NCBI GenBank assembly: GCA_013289875.1
Contig: JABCZC010000036.1
Location: forward strand, 1-48,138
DNA from: Acidobacteriota bacterium
GTDB taxonomy: Bacteria > Acidobacteriota > Terriglobia > Terriglobales > Acidobacteriaceae
Direction of reading: 5' to 3'
Length of the DNA: 48,138 bases
Shown: piece after piece, positions 25,912-36,029 of the stretch
Position numbering within the stretch: the stretch's first letter is position 1
Layout of the letters: every line of letters begins with the position of its first letter
Program-made: the position numbers and the translations under genes
The notes under the pieces: model-generated
Databases searched by the model: none
The model's input: the letters and a program-made list of their open reading frames with translations, nothing else
What the model was told of the DNA's origin: nothing

Positions 25912-26217
25912 GGTGTTGCCTGTACCCTATCTGTTGTAAACAAGAAGACCATCATCAGAGGAACGGATTGAAACCGGGAGATGAAGCTTAGATGCGGCTA
26001 TGCTGGAAAGAGATGCCTCCCCCCCCTAAATCTCGATTTGCAATCCGTTGTCTGTTATTTGTATGAAGACACTGCACATGAACTGGTTGTCACCTCGTGG
26101 CGGAGGGTGGACTTACATTTATCTTCGATAGATTCCATATGAGCTGAATGTTCAGCGCAACTGGTGTTCGCATCGACTGCATCTAACTTGCACAACCTAA
26201 AGGAGCGAGGCTCGAAG
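25912..26217. other. Divergent control region between otsA and treS
   Basis: About 306 bases separate the two back-to-back trehalose genes, so both promoters should lie here. The region is AT-richer than the genes on either side and carries the palindrome described at 26143-26156. I could not pick out confident -35 and -10 boxes. No small gene is supported. Confidence 0.5.
26143..26156. promoter_or_regulatory. Perfect inverted repeat, candidate operator upstream of treS
   Basis: GCTGAA-TG-TTCAGC is a perfect 6-base inverted repeat with a 2-base centre. It lies about 60 bases before the treS start in the space shared with otsA. Its position suits binding by a dimeric regulator. It is too short for a terminator and has no T run. 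Confidence 0.35.
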
Positions 26218-29200
26218 GTGAAGAAAGCAGGGAGCGCATCCGATCCGCTCTGGTACAAGGATGCCGTCATCTATGAACTCCATGTGCGAGCTTTTGCCGA
26301 CAGTAATAAAGACGGCATCGGCGATTTTGCCGGCCTGATCGGCAAGCTTGATTATCTTCAAGGCCTCGGCGTTACCTGCCTGTGGCTACTGCCATTCTAC
26401 CCTTCGCCGTTACGTGACGACGGTTACGACATATCTGATTATACGAATGTCCATCCAAACTACGGAAGTCTCGACGATTTCAGGCAGTTTTTAGACGCCG
26501 CCCATCAGCGCGGCATGCAGGTGCTGATTGAGCTGGTGCTCAACCACACTTCTGATCAGCATCAATGGTTTCAGCGGGCGCGTCATGCGCCTCCTGGATC
26601 GCCTGAGCGCGATTTCTATGTGTGGAGCGACACCAACGATAAGTTTCCGGGCGTCCGGATCATCTTCTCAGATACGGAAACCTCCAACTGGACATGGGAC
26701 CCGGTCGCGAAAGCATATTACTGGCATCGATTCTTCTCTCATCAACCCGACCTGAATTTCGACAATCCCCTCGTCTTGGAAGAAACACTTGCCGCCATGC
26801 GCTTCTGGCTCGATATGGGTGCAGACGGGCTCCGTATGGACGCTATTCCTTACCTGGTGGAACGCGACGGCACCAATTGCGAGAACTTGCCCGAGACACA
26901 CGCAATCATTAAGAAGTTTCGTGCGGCCATCGACGCGGAATACACGAACCGCTTTGTGCTGGCGGAGGCCAATCAGTGGCCGACGGACGTGCGTCCGTAC
27001 TTCGGTGATGGCGATGAGTGCCAGATGGCATTCCATTTTCCACTCATGCCGAGAATTTACGTCGCCATACGCCAGGAAGACTGCCTGCCGATCACGGAGA
27101 TCATGGCGCAGACCCCCGATATCCCCTCCAATTGCCAATGGGGACTGTTTCTGCGCAACCATGACGAGCTAACGTTGGAGATGGTGACGGAGGATGAGCG
27201 CGACTACATGTACCTCGCGTACAGCGCGAATCCCCGCATGCGGATCAACCTTGGCATCCGGCGTCGACTCGCACCACTGCTCGACAATAATCGCCAGCGC
27301 ATCGAGCTGTTGAACAGCCTGCTCTTCTCTTTCCCGGGGACGCCCATCCTTTATTACGGTGACGAAATCGGAATGGGAGACAACATCGAGCTCGGCGACC
27401 GCAACGGAGTACGCACACCGATGCAATGGAACGCTGGTCATAACGCCGGGTTCTCGTCAGTCAATCCGGACCAGTTATACAGCCCTGTGATCTCAGATCC
27501 GGTCTATGGCTACATGGCTGTCAATGTCGAGGAGCAGTTGGAGAATCCGTCCTCCTTGTTGCAATGGACACGCAATATGGTCGGCTTGCGGAAGCTCTTT
27601 CCCGTCTTTGGGCGCGGAACCTTTCGTATCCTGAACACGACGAATCGCAAGGTGCTTGCCTATCTGCGCCAGTACCGGAGCCAGACCGTTCTCTGCGTCG
27701 CGAACATTTCTCGATCTGCCCAGCCGGTGCTGCTCGACCTCAACGAGTACGAAGGTCGCACCCCGGTAGAGATGCTGGGTTATGTTCCGTTTCCGAAAAT
27801 CACCGATCAACCGTATGTCCTGAGTCTCTCTCCCTACGCTTTTCTCTGGTTTGAGCTGCAACTCAGTTCCGCTGCCGAAGACTTATCGTCCGCGCTTTCC
27901 GATACCTCCGAAATAGAAACTTTGGACACTTCACCCGCATTGGTCCGCGACATTGAGGAGGCCCCGCTCGACCTTACGCTGAGCACTTCCACCCCGCCCG
28001 CAAAAGCGCAGGACGTAGAAGTTCGGGAATCGCAGACGGAGCTGCTCATCGTGATCGAGCCGGCCAGCCGCGAAGACATCGACAAGACCATCGCAGCGAT
28101 TTCGGCGCGTCTCTCCAGCGAAGCCAGGCCGGTTCGGACAGTGCTCGCTTATCCCCGACAGGACGAGAACGGCGCCGCCCTTCCCAACTCCAATTCGGAA
28201 CAGCCCCAAACCTTAGGCGAAACACCCTGGCTCCGGTTGACGTCCTTCGTTCCCAACGGAGGCTGGTTGCCATTCGCATGGCCGCACACCGAACAAACGT
28301 ACTTCGACGCGCGCCGTCTTGCCACCGAACACGAGGCGCGCGCCACCATGCTACTGAGCAACGAGGTGGGCTCCCTGGACCGGCAGGCGTTACCTCTTCT
28401 CTTGCAGGCCGTGCTTCATGAGGGTGTCGATCTTGCGATGCCCCGCTACACACTCAGTCCGTATGAAGGATTGCTCAACGGCGCCATCCTCTTCCCTCTC
28501 ACCCGGGCACTTTACGGCAGCGCGGTTCGCTATCCGTTGGGCGGAGACCTCGCCTTCTCGACCGGATTCTGCCAGGATGTCGGTGGCGCGACCGGACGCG
28601 CTGCACCGGGATCAGAAGACAGAATCGTCTGGCCGGCAACCGAGGCTGTCCTCAAGAAACATGTCGTGGCGCAGGTGCAGGTAGGACGACGGCGCTTTGC
28701 TCAACCGGAGAGTGTCGATGTCACGGCTCTATTGACGCGCATCGTGGGTTCCCTTTTCTCTGATATTGAGACGCGCGCGCTTGAGTGGCAAATGCCTCGC
28801 CCGCTGTCTGTGGTAAGAGAAATAGGAAGGCAGATTCCTATCGCTTCCACCTCGGCTGATGACACTCCTCCGGCCGACGTTACCCGGATGATGGAGTCCT
28901 TCCGGCTCGCCGGAACGAATTTACAGGAGGTGTGGGCACAAGTCATGCCACCCCGCACGCTGCTGTCGGTGAAGCGACTCGCAGAATTGCGCGAAAGCAA
29001 ACACTCCATGCCGGATCTGCTGTGGGTCAGGATTGTGTATGACTTTCTGGTCGCCTACCGCGAACGGAAGGTTAACCGGAGTCACCTGGTCGGTGCCCTT
29101 ATGCCGTTGTACCTTGGTTGGGCAGCGTCCCATGTTCTGGAAGTCGGCAGCCAGGGAGAAGCGGCGGCAGAACAGCGAATTGCAGCGCTTGCCAGCGTAT

Positions 29201-29262
29201 TCGAGGCGGACAAACCTTACCTCGTGGCCAGGTGGCGCTGGCCGGATCGATTTAATCCGTAA
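26218..29262 (+). CDS. treS: Trehalose synthase (maltose alpha-D-glucosyltransferase) with C-terminal GT-A-like domain
   Basis: Residues 1 to about 545 form a GH13 trehalose synthase: [18 protein letters not shown] at the start, nucleophile in GLRMDAIPY (D208), acid/base in VLAEANQWP (E250), third acid in [10 protein letters not shown] (D316), and a C-terminal beta domain. It isomerises maltose and trehalose. After an acidic, Ser/Thr-rich linker (about 550-600), roughly 400 further residues resemble GT78/GT81 glycosyltransferases: [39 protein letters not shown] and [14 protein letters not shown]. The expected DxD is replaced by LSNEVGSLD, so activity of that domain is doubtful. I choose GTG 26218 after AGGAGCGAGG; the open frame reaches back to GTG 26164. 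TreS is often fused to a maltokinase, but not here. Total length is 1014 residues. Confidence 0.85.
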   Translation: MKKAGSASDPLWYKDAVIYELHVRAFADSNKDGIGDFAGLIGKLDYLQGLGVTCLWLLPFYPSPLRDDGYDISDYTNVHPNYGSLDDFRQFLDAAHQRGMQVLIELVLNHTSDQHQWFQRARHAPPGSPERDFYVWSDTNDKFPGVRIIFSDTETSNWTWDPVAKAYYWHRFFSHQPDLNFDNPLVLEETLAAMRFWLDMGADGLRMDAIPYLVERDGTNCENLPETHAIIKKFRAAIDAEYTNRFVLAEANQWPTDVRPYFGDGDECQMAFHFPLMPRIYVAIRQEDCLPITEIMAQTPDIPSNCQWGLFLRNHDELTLEMVTEDERDYMYLAYSANPRMRINLGIRRRLAPLLDNNRQRIELLNSLLFSFPGTPILYYGDEIGMGDNIELGDRNGVRTPMQWNAGHNAGFSSVNPDQLYSPVISDPVYGYMAVNVEEQLENPSSLLQWTRNMVGLRKLFPVFGRGTFRILNTTNRKVLAYLRQYRSQTVLCVANISRSAQPVLLDLNEYEGRTPVEMLGYVPFPKITDQPYVLSLSPYAFLWFELQLSSAAEDLSSALSDTSEIETLDTSPALVRDIEEAPLDLTLSTSTPPAKAQDVEVRESQTELLIVIEPASREDIDKTIAAISARLSSEARPVRTVLAYPRQDENGAALPNSNSEQPQTLGETPWLRLTSFVPNGGWLPFAWPHTEQTYFDARRLATEHEARATMLLSNEVGSLDRQALPLLLQAVLHEGVDLAMPRYTLSPYEGLLNGAILFPLTRALYGSAVRYPLGGDLAFSTGFCQDVGGATGRAAPGSEDRIVWPATEAVLKKHVVAQVQVGRRRFAQPESVDVTALLTRIVGSLFSDIETRALEWQMPRPLSVVREIGRQIPIASTSADDTPPADVTRMMESFRLAGTNLQEVWAQVMPPRTLLSVKRLAELRESKHSMPDLLWVRIVYDFLVAYRERKVNRSHLVGALMPLYLGWAASHVLEVGSQGEAAAEQRIAALASVFEADKPYLVARWRWPDRFNP

Positions 29263-29288
29263 CCGCATCACGATTGAAGGAGAAAGCC

Positions 29289-29999
29289 ATGTGGGAACAA
29301 ATCAGGTTTGCGCTGCACGCCTCTCTCGAGCGGGTCCTCACCAAGGTGGCCATCTTGCTGCCGGCAGTATTGTCGCTGGTGTTGGCCGTGTTGGTCTGCG
29401 GCCTGCTGGGGCTGCTTCTCGCGTATGTTGTGCGGAAAATATTGGTTGCGTTTCGCTTTGACGAACGCGTAAAGGCAAATTCTCCCACTGGATTATTGCC
29501 TTGGTCGCCTGTTCAGGCCCCTTCGCTCATTCTCTCGCGGCTGGTCTTTTGGGGCGGTATCTTTCTGGGCCTGGTGCTGGGGATTGCAGCGTTCGGCGCG
29601 GCGTATAGCCCCTCGGAGGAGATTACATCCCAGCTCTTTCCGTATCTAACGCGTATCGTAAGCGCGATTCTGCTCCTGCTGGCGGGCACGGTGGTCGCGC
29701 GCTTCCTGGCACGAAGCGTTCTCATCGGCGCCGTGAACATGAATCTGCAGTACGCTCGATTGCTCAGCCAGGGCATTAAATGGCTGGTGCTTGTGTTGAC
29801 CGTAGCCATGGTGCTGGACCATCTCGGAATCGGGGGAGCTATTGTCGAATTGGCCTTCGGCATCCTCTTCGGCGGAATTGTCCTGGCGCTGTCGCTTGCG
29901 ATCGGCCTCGGATCCAAGGAAATTGTCAGCCGTTCCCTGGAACAGGATGGCAGTAGACACACGGAAGAACCCGGGACCCGCCACGTGAGCCATTTCTAA
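29289..29999 (+). CDS. Multi-helix membrane protein with TM-helix repeats (MscS-related family)
   Basis: The protein of 236 residues has about five hydrophobic helices. The last, GGAIVELAFGILFGGIVLALSLAIGLGSK, is rich in Gly and Ala, like the pore-side repeats of the conserved TM-helix (PF05552-like) family linked to small-conductance mechanosensitive channels. The soluble beta domain of MscS is absent, and the C-terminus is a short polar tail. AAGGAG at 29277-29282 supports ATG 29289; an upstream in-frame TTG at 29274 is less likely. It is 26 bases downstream of treS, so it is probably co-transcribed with it and may take part in the osmotic response (inference). Function is otherwise unknown. 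Confidence 0.75.
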   Translation: MWEQIRFALHASLERVLTKVAILLPAVLSLVLAVLVCGLLGLLLAYVVRKILVAFRFDERVKANSPTGLLPWSPVQAPSLILSRLVFWGGIFLGLVLGIAAFGAAYSPSEEITSQLFPYLTRIVSAILLLLAGTVVARFLARSVLIGAVNMNLQYARLLSQGIKWLVLVLTVAMVLDHLGIGGAIVELAFGILFGGIVLALSLAIGLGSKEIVSRSLEQDGSRHTEEPGTRHVSHF

Positions 30000-30194
30000 G
30001 GTCCTTGATGAATTTCCGAGGGTCAGCATTTGGGTCGTAGCTCTTACAAAGGCATTTGACCGTTGGCTGCACTCCAGAGAATGAAAGCAGCCGTTATGGC
30101 GAGCCAGAATCACCAAAGCCTGTCGAATGCCGATTTAATTTCCTCCTATAGCTGCGACGATTCATATGTCTTCGTAATTCAGCTCGATCTTGAA

Positions 30195-33100
30195 TCAGTT
30201 CTCGAACTCGGATTCTGGCGTTGGCAGAATATCGTCGTCGCGTGCAATCCAGACATAGAGCGTCGGCAGCAGAAAGATGCTCATGACCAGATCAGCAATG
30301 AGTCCACCGACGATGACAATCGCGAAGGGCCTTTGCGAATCCGAGCCGATTCCGTGAGACATGGCTGCCGGCAACAGACCAAGAGTAGCCACCAGCATGG
30401 TCATCATGATGGGGCGTAGTCGCAGCACAGCCCCTTCCACCGCTGATTCTTCAATGGTGTGGCCGCGCACGCGCAGTTGATTGATGTACTCGAGCATGAT
30501 AACGCCCGTCTGCACAGAAACACCGAAGAGGGCAAGGAAGCCTACCCCTGACGAGACACTGAAATTTGTGCCAGTGATCAGGAGCGCCAGTAATCCGCCG
30601 ATGCGCGCCATGGCGACGTTCAACATGATCAGCAGAGCCCACTTGAAAGACTTGAACATCGTGTAGAGGATAATGAAGATCAGCAGAACGGTGAGCGGCA
30701 CGATCACCAGCAGTCGTGCTTCTGCGCGCTTTTCGCTTTGATATTCGCCTTCCCATCCAATGTGATAGCCGCGCTGGAGTTTGAGCTGTTTGTTTACCTT
30801 ATCGATGGCTTCCTCAACCGCATCGCCGAGAGCGCGCCCGCGCACGCTATATTTAATGGCGACATAGCGCTCGTTGTTTTCGCGATAGATCTCAGAGCCC
30901 TCGTCGGCCTCCCGGACCTTACATAGCTGAGCGAGAGAAACGCGTTCCCCGGAGGGCGATAATAAGCGGATATTTCTGATTGCCTCGCTGCTGTTCCTGT
31001 ACTGAGGCAGATAGCGGATCGTGAGGTTATAAACTTCCTCTCCCCTCAGAACCTGTGTGACAGGGTTTCCGCCGACTGCAGTAAAGATGGCGTCCTGCAC
31101 ATCTGCCACATTGATCTGAAATCGTGCGGCCTTCTGACGATCCACCTCGTAGACCAGGTCAGGCTGGCCCGTAACCTGAAAGACACCCAGGTCAGTGATT
31201 CCGTTCACGTGACTCATAATCTGGGCCACCTGCGCGGCTTTATCTTCAAGCGTGTGCAGGTCGCTGCCGTAAACCTTAGTGGCGAGCTCGCCTTTAACGC
31301 CACTGACCGCCTCTTCCATGTTGTCTTCGATCGGCTGCGAAAATCCCCAGACTATGCCGGGGAGTTTCTTTTGGAGCTGGTCGGTCATGGCCGCAATCAG
31401 ATTGTCTTTATCTTCGTGAAAGACGGGACGCCATTGTTCCTTAGGCTTCAAACCCACGTAATACTCTGTATTGAAGAATCCGGTATGGTCGGTCCCGTCA
31501 TCGGGTCTGCCCACCTGGCTGGTGCAATCGGTCACTTCAGGAAAAGAGCAAAGGGTGAGTCTGGCCAGGTTAGCGACTCTTACGCCTTCATCGGGTCCAG
31601 CGCTCTGGGCAAGCGTGCCACGCACCCAGAATGCGCCCTCATCCAGATGCGGCAAGAATTCAGACCCGATAACACCGCCAACCGCGAGATAGATGGCAAG
31701 AGCGAGGCCCACGGCGGCGACGCCAACCGTAAGCGCGCGGTGGTGAATGGCCCAGGTGACGCTCTTGCGATAGCGCGCCCGAGTCCGCTCCATGACCGGG
31801 TTCTCCCACTCCTTCGCGCCTCTGTGAAACAGGAAGCTGGAGAGGACCGGAGCGATGATCATGGAGAAGATCAGTGCCCCAAGCAAGGCGAATGCCACTG
31901 TCCATGCCATCGGCCTGAAGAGTCGCCCTTCTACAGCCTGCAGCGTGAAGATGGGTAAATACGCGGTAATGATGATAAAGATCGCGTAGAAAACCGGCCG
32001 CTGAACTTCGTGAGCTGCGTCGCGGATCTTTTCATCCGGCGTCAGTGTCCCATTAGTTTTGCGGTTCAGGTGACGGACGATGTTTTCGACCATCACCACC
32101 GCGCCATCCACGACCATGCCGAAGTCCAGCGCGCCCAGGGAAAGGAGATTAGCTGGAATCTGCTTCAGGTCAAGACAAATGGCAGCGAACAATAACGAGA
32201 ACGGGATAGTGAGCGCAACAATGAGCGCTCCGCGTACGTTACCCAGGAAGAGAAAAAGAACAATGACAACGAGGATGATTCCCTCGGTCAGATTGTGCAT
32301 GACGGTGTGGGTGGTAAAGCGCAGCAGGTCGCTTCTGTCGATGAAAGGGACGATCGTTACCCCTTTCGGCAAAATCTGATCGTTCAGCTCTTCCACTTTC
32401 TTGTGGATGCCAGCGAGTACAGGCTCGGCATCTGCGCCTTTCTGTAGCACAGCGATTCCGGAAACTACGTCGTCGTTATCGAGGAGTTTTCCGTCTTCAC
32501 GGCGGTAGGTCTGGCCAAACTGGCCAAGCCGGATTTCCGGGCCTTGTTCGACTACGGCAAGGTCCCTCACGCGAAGCGGTGTGCCGGTCTTGGTGATAAT
32601 GACTGTGTTTTCGATGTCCTGGAGGTTTCTGACAAGGCCGACCTCGCGGACATTGATCTGCTGCAGTCCGGCCTGGATGAAGCTGCCACCCCCGTTGGCA
32701 TTGTTATTCGTGAGCTGCTGCTCTACCTGGGCGATGCTGAGACCATAAGAAACCAGTTTGTCCGGGTCGAGGCGAACCTGGTATTCGCGTGTGGGCCCAC
32801 CGAATGGGTTGGTATCCGGAACACCCGGTACGGACTTCAGATTCTTTTCAATCACCCAGGTCTCGACGGTCTTCAAATTCATCGCGTCGTACTCAGGGTT
32901 CTTGCTGTGCAGCGTATAGAAATAGATCTGTCCGACCGGGCTCCAGTCCGTCCCCATCTGCGGGGTGACTCCCGGCGGCAGAGTTACCTGGGAAAGGCGC
33001 TCGAGAACTCGTTCGCGATTCTCGAAATTTGTCGTTTCCTCGCCGAAGACCATTTCTACGGTTGACAGCCCGAAGATGGACCAGGAACGGACGTGGGCGA

Positions 33101-33335
33101 CCCCCGGAATGCCATTCATCACCGTTTCCAGCGGGATGGTAACTTGTTGCTCGATCTGCTCAGCGGAGATTCCGGGCCACTGCGCGATGACGTCGACGTA
33201 GTTGTTGGCAACGTCGGGATAGGCCTCAACGGGCAGACGCTTAAACGAAACCACACCCCAGGCGAACAAGAGAATCGTTCCTGCCAGCACGAGAAAGCGG
33301 TTCCGCAGCGCAAAATCGACGAGGCGGCGAATCAT
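30195..33335 (-). CDS. RND efflux pump, heavy-metal (CzcA/CusA) type
   Basis: The protein of 1046 residues has the twelve-helix RND plan with two large periplasmic loops. In the fourth helix the motif D404-FGMVV-D410-GAVVMVEN matches the heavy-metal efflux (HME) subfamily rather than drug pumps. Other HME features are the N-terminal RLPVEAYPDVANNYVDV and WPGISAEQIEQQVT. It uses the proton gradient to drive substrate out through the adaptor and outer-membrane channel encoded upstream. No His-rich metal loop is seen, so the metal is not assigned. Its ATG overlaps the adaptor stop by 4 bases (ATGA), indicating coupled translation. It is the last gene of the operon. Confidence 0.9.
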   Translation of the reverse strand: MIRRLVDFALRNRFLVLAGTILLFAWGVVSFKRLPVEAYPDVANNYVDVIAQWPGISAEQIEQQVTIPLETVMNGIPGVAHVRSWSIFGLSTVEMVFGEETTNFENRERVLERLSQVTLPPGVTPQMGTDWSPVGQIYFYTLHSKNPEYDAMNLKTVETWVIEKNLKSVPGVPDTNPFGGPTREYQVRLDPDKLVSYGLSIAQVEQQLTNNNANGGGSFIQAGLQQINVREVGLVRNLQDIENTVIITKTGTPLRVRDLAVVEQGPEIRLGQFGQTYRREDGKLLDNDDVVSGIAVLQKGADAEPVLAGIHKKVEELNDQILPKGVTIVPFIDRSDLLRFTTHTVMHNLTEGIILVVIVLFLFLGNVRGALIVALTIPFSLLFAAICLDLKQIPANLLSLGALDFGMVVDGAVVMVENIVRHLNRKTNGTLTPDEKIRDAAHEVQRPVFYAIFIIITAYLPIFTLQAVEGRLFRPMAWTVAFALLGALIFSMIIAPVLSSFLFHRGAKEWENPVMERTRARYRKSVTWAIHHRALTVGVAAVGLALAIYLAVGGVIGSEFLPHLDEGAFWVRGTLAQSAGPDEGVRVANLARLTLCSFPEVTDCTSQVGRPDDGTDHTGFFNTEYYVGLKPKEQWRPVFHEDKDNLIAAMTDQLQKKLPGIVWGFSQPIEDNMEEAVSGVKGELATKVYGSDLHTLEDKAAQVAQIMSHVNGITDLGVFQVTGQPDLVYEVDRQKAARFQINVADVQDAIFTAVGGNPVTQVLRGEEVYNLTIRYLPQYRNSSEAIRNIRLLSPSGERVSLAQLCKVREADEGSEIYRENNERYVAIKYSVRGRALGDAVEEAIDKVNKQLKLQRGYHIGWEGEYQSEKRAEARLLVIVPLTVLLIFIILYTMFKSFKWALLIMLNVAMARIGGLLALLITGTNFSVSSGVGFLALFGVSVQTGVIMLEYINQLRVRGHTIEESAVEGAVLRLRPIMMTMLVATLGLLPAAMSHGIGSDSQRPFAIVIVGGLIADLVMSIFLLPTLYVWIARDDDILPTPESEFEN

Positions 33336-34471
33336 TGCGTCTCCAGCTGGTTTTCCAATTGAAGAACATCTGCTACCACCTGCTGCCCTGGAACGATGCC
33401 GGAGAGAATCTGCTGTTTGTTCCCAGGCAGGATGTTGCCGGCGTTCACTTCAACGCGCTTGAATTGTTTGCCGCCCGCCGGGACAAACACCCAGTCGCGG
33501 TCATGCAGGTGCAGGATGGCCGAAGCGGGCACGACGGCGTACTCGTGCACGGTTCGGCTCTCGAGGGTCGCCGTGACGAACATGCCCAGCTTGAGAATGC
33601 CGGGATTTGGTACCTCGATACGGACCTTCGCAGTCCGAATTGTGGGATCTAGTACGGGACCGATGTCGCTGATACGTCCTCCCAGCAACTTGTCCGGATA
33701 GCCGTTGACCTTGATTTGCGCAAACTGGCCAAGACGAACGTTCGGGAGGTCGTTTTCATAGACGTCGCAAATTATCCAGACGACGGATAGATCAGCGACG
33801 GTGAAGACAGTGGAGGATCCGGAGTAAGTTACACCCGCTGCCGCCGCGTTTGTTACATTCTGCGCGACGATGACGCCGGAAATGGGCGAGTAGAGGGGAA
33901 CTATGCTTGAGGGATGATCTTTGCTGACGCCGAGCGTATTCAGCTGCTGCTCCGCCGCCGTCAAGTCGGCTTTCGCATCTTTTTCGGTGTCCTCGGCCTG
34001 TTCGAGCATGCCTTGCGAGATTGCTCCGTGCGCGTAAAGGTCTTTCGCGCGCTCATAGGCCTTGTTGGCCAGTTGCTCATCGTTGACGGCTTTCAGATAA
34101 GTGTCAAAGGCATTGGTGATATCGGGGCTCTGCACCTTGAGTAGCAAATCGCCTTTCTTGACGTGGTCGTCAAGGCGTGCCTTGATGTCGACAACGCGGC
34201 CGCTGGCGAGCGAGATAACCGGGACTTCACGGGCAATGTCAGGATTGACGTTGCCGGTTACATTCAACTGCGCGGCAGCTTCTATCTGATCCGCAGCGAC
34301 TACCGGAAATTGTTCGGCGTTGTCGACGGTCACAGTACTCCCGTTGCCGTTTTCAAGCACCTGGGATGGTGGCGCCGCACCTTCTGCCGGGTTGAACTTC
34401 TTTTCGCATGCCGCTGGCAGAAGGCATGCGGCGAGGCAGCAGACGGATTTCAAAACAGAATTACTTGTCAT
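33332..34471 (-). CDS. RND periplasmic adaptor lipoprotein (membrane fusion protein)
   Basis: The protein of 379 residues begins with a lipoprotein signal ending LLPAAC (Cys22). It then shows the adaptor order: barrel-sandwich half-motif around VISLASGRVVDIKARLDDHVKKGDLLLKVQSPD, an alpha-helical hairpin (about 120-190), YSPISGVIVAQNVTNAAAAG, a beta-barrel with DVYENDLPNVRLGQFAQIKVNGYPDKLLGGRIS, and a membrane-proximal part. It bridges pump and outer-membrane channel in the periplasm. No extra metal-binding domain is present. It overlaps the genes on both sides by 4 bases, so all three subunits should be made together. Confidence 0.9.
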   Translation of the reverse strand: MTSNSVLKSVCCLAACLLPAACEKKFNPAEGAAPPSQVLENGNGSTVTVDNAEQFPVVAADQIEAAAQLNVTGNVNPDIAREVPVISLASGRVVDIKARLDDHVKKGDLLLKVQSPDITNAFDTYLKAVNDEQLANKAYERAKDLYAHGAISQGMLEQAEDTEKDAKADLTAAEQQLNTLGVSKDHPSSIVPLYSPISGVIVAQNVTNAAAAGVTYSGSSTVFTVADLSVVWIICDVYENDLPNVRLGQFAQIKVNGYPDKLLGGRISDIGPVLDPTIRTAKVRIEVPNPGILKLGMFVTATLESRTVHEYAVVPASAILHLHDRDWVFVPAGGKQFKRVEVNAGNILPGNKQQILSGIVPGQQVVADVLQLENQLETQ

Positions 34472-35763
34472 TGGATCACCTCGCGCCCCACGGCGAGATT
34501 TAACTGGCTCGCGGCTGTCAGATAGGAGCCGATCAGTTGGACATAGGCCAACTGAACGACGCGATAGTCGCTTTGTGCATTGAGAAAGTCCATCAAGGAA
34601 GCTCCGCCATGGAGGTAGGCGTAGGTCACCGTGTCCCGTACGCGCGTCGCCTGATCCCTGTACTTCTCCTTGTATGGCTTAAGCAGCGCAATGTTGCTTC
34701 GCATCTGTTCATAGGCAGAATCGACATCGCTGAAAACCTGCGCCCGCGCGGCATCGGTCAACTGTTGGCTGCGATCAATATCGATCAGCGTCCGCTTCTT
34801 CTCGCCCTGGTTGCGATCGAATATCCGCAACGGTATGTTGAAGCCGAGGCCGAGGGTATTGTCGTCTACACCGATGTTGTTAAACGATGGATTGTGCGTC
34901 CACCAGACACTGTAGGTGGGGTCGGTCGAACCGTTGGATATCGCCAGCTTGTGGTTCGTCTTCGATTGCTCGACGGTCTGAAGTGCTGCGCGAAGATCTG
35001 GACGCGCATCAAGCGCAATCTGGCGAAAGTCTTCCAAGGGTTTGAGCGCATCGGAAAAGTCAAAAGGACCGTTCACGTCGAATTGATCTACAGGTGTGCG
35101 CTCGTTGAGCAATTGCAGCAGTTGGATCTTAGCAGTGCGCAGGTTAACGATCGCCGTCTCAATCTCTGATTCATACTGCACGCGCAGCAGTTCGATGCGA
35201 TCGAAGTCGATTTGCGCGATGTCGCCCGCGCGAAGGCGGTTTCGGCTGATGTCGATGATCTTGTCGTAATACTCAAGATCGGCCTTTGCCAACTCCAAGA
35301 CAGCCTTCGCCTGCAGCGTCTGCACAAATGCATCGCGTAGATTGAAGATCATGTTTCGCTCCAGATCTTCATGCTGAGACTGAGTGATGCGCGTGCCCTC
35401 CACTGCGCTCTCCAGGCGAAGCTCGCGCTTATGCTGGCGTTCGTGGAGATAGCTGACGGTGCTTTGATACTGATCGCTAACGAGAGGGCTCCAACCTCCC
35501 TTATGGGGCGGGAACTGGGTTCCGTCCACCCCGAAGTTGAACTGCGGGTTGGGCCGCAGAAAGGCAGTGATCTCCTCGGCGTGCATCTCGTCCACATTCA
35601 GTGCATCTGCCTTAAGCGCTGGGTTTGCAGCTTCGAATCTGGCCTTCACCTCGTCCCACGTAAGGGCCCGCTGCTGTGCAGCCGCAGGCTGGCCCAGAGC
35701 CAACAGAATTCCCATGGCGGCAGGTCCGCAGACAGTGCTAAACAGTGATTTCAGAATTCGCAT
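34468..35763 (-). CDS. TolC-family outer-membrane efflux channel
   Basis: From ATG 35763 the protein has 431 residues with a signal peptide (MRILKSLFSTV, hydrophobic core, cleavage near GQPAAAQ). It has the repeated helix pairs of the CzcC/CusC-like TolC family: ALTWDEVKARFEAANPALKADAL, RNRLRAGDIAQIDFDRIELLRVQYESE, and in the second half the parallel segment AYLHGGASLMDFLNAQSDYRVVQLAYVQLIGSYLTAASQLNLAVGRE. It forms the exit duct of the RND pump. The open frame reaches back to ATG 35814, but then the signal peptide would be buried. No clear ribosome binding site was found for either start. It leads the operon. Confidence 0.85.
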   Translation of the reverse strand: MRILKSLFSTVCGPAAMGILLALGQPAAAQQRALTWDEVKARFEAANPALKADALNVDEMHAEEITAFLRPNPQFNFGVDGTQFPPHKGGWSPLVSDQYQSTVSYLHERQHKRELRLESAVEGTRITQSQHEDLERNMIFNLRDAFVQTLQAKAVLELAKADLEYYDKIIDISRNRLRAGDIAQIDFDRIELLRVQYESEIETAIVNLRTAKIQLLQLLNERTPVDQFDVNGPFDFSDALKPLEDFRQIALDARPDLRAALQTVEQSKTNHKLAISNGSTDPTYSVWWTHNPSFNNIGVDDNTLGLGFNIPLRIFDRNQGEKKRTLIDIDRSQQLTDAARAQVFSDVDSAYEQMRSNIALLKPYKEKYRDQATRVRDTVTYAYLHGGASLMDFLNAQSDYRVVQLAYVQLIGSYLTAASQLNLAVGREVIQ

Positions 35764-35874
35764 GTGAGATATCCAGGTTCCGCCGACGATAAGCGCGCTC
35801 TGCCGTGCCTTCATGCCGCAGAAGATGGGCGATGGTCACCTTCAGCATAGGGCTCGGAATGGCGAAAACCGCTC

Positions 35875-35924
35875 TATCTTTCAGCCATCGCTGCCTTATC
35901 TTTGCGCTCGCCGGCCCTATCTTT
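35875..35924. promoter_or_regulatory. Three phased TATCTTT direct repeats in the efflux/two-component divergent region
   Basis: TATCTTT occurs at 35875-35881, 35897-35903 and 35918-35924, with centres 22 and 21 bases apart. That is two turns of B-DNA, so all three would face the same side. The array lies between the divergent TolC-family and histidine kinase genes, about 110 bases from the former and 105 from the latter. It could be the binding site of the adjacent LuxR-type response regulator (inference). Confidence 0.45.
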
Positions 35925-36029
35925 TGGCCAATCTGCTTTCGCGATGAATCCTTCGTGAAGCTAAAGCATTCCCCATATCTACAATGGACTTAGGTTGCTT
36001 TGCGCATCAGCGCGGCAGCGCAGGTGAAT

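Noticed and set aside
23956..25971. Rightward open frame of 671 codons antisense to otsA
   Set aside because: The minus strand encodes a clear GT20 enzyme with all motifs; the antisense translation has no recognisable domain. GC-rich codon use keeps it open.
30065..30092. Inverted repeat GGCTGC/GCAGCC between the MscS-related and RND genes as terminator
   Set aside because: The loop is 16 bases long, the stem only six pairs, and no T run follows on either strand.
30063..30419. Rightward small gene after the MscS-related protein gene
   Set aside because: Most of it is antisense to the 3' end of the RND pump gene, and it has no recognisable motif.
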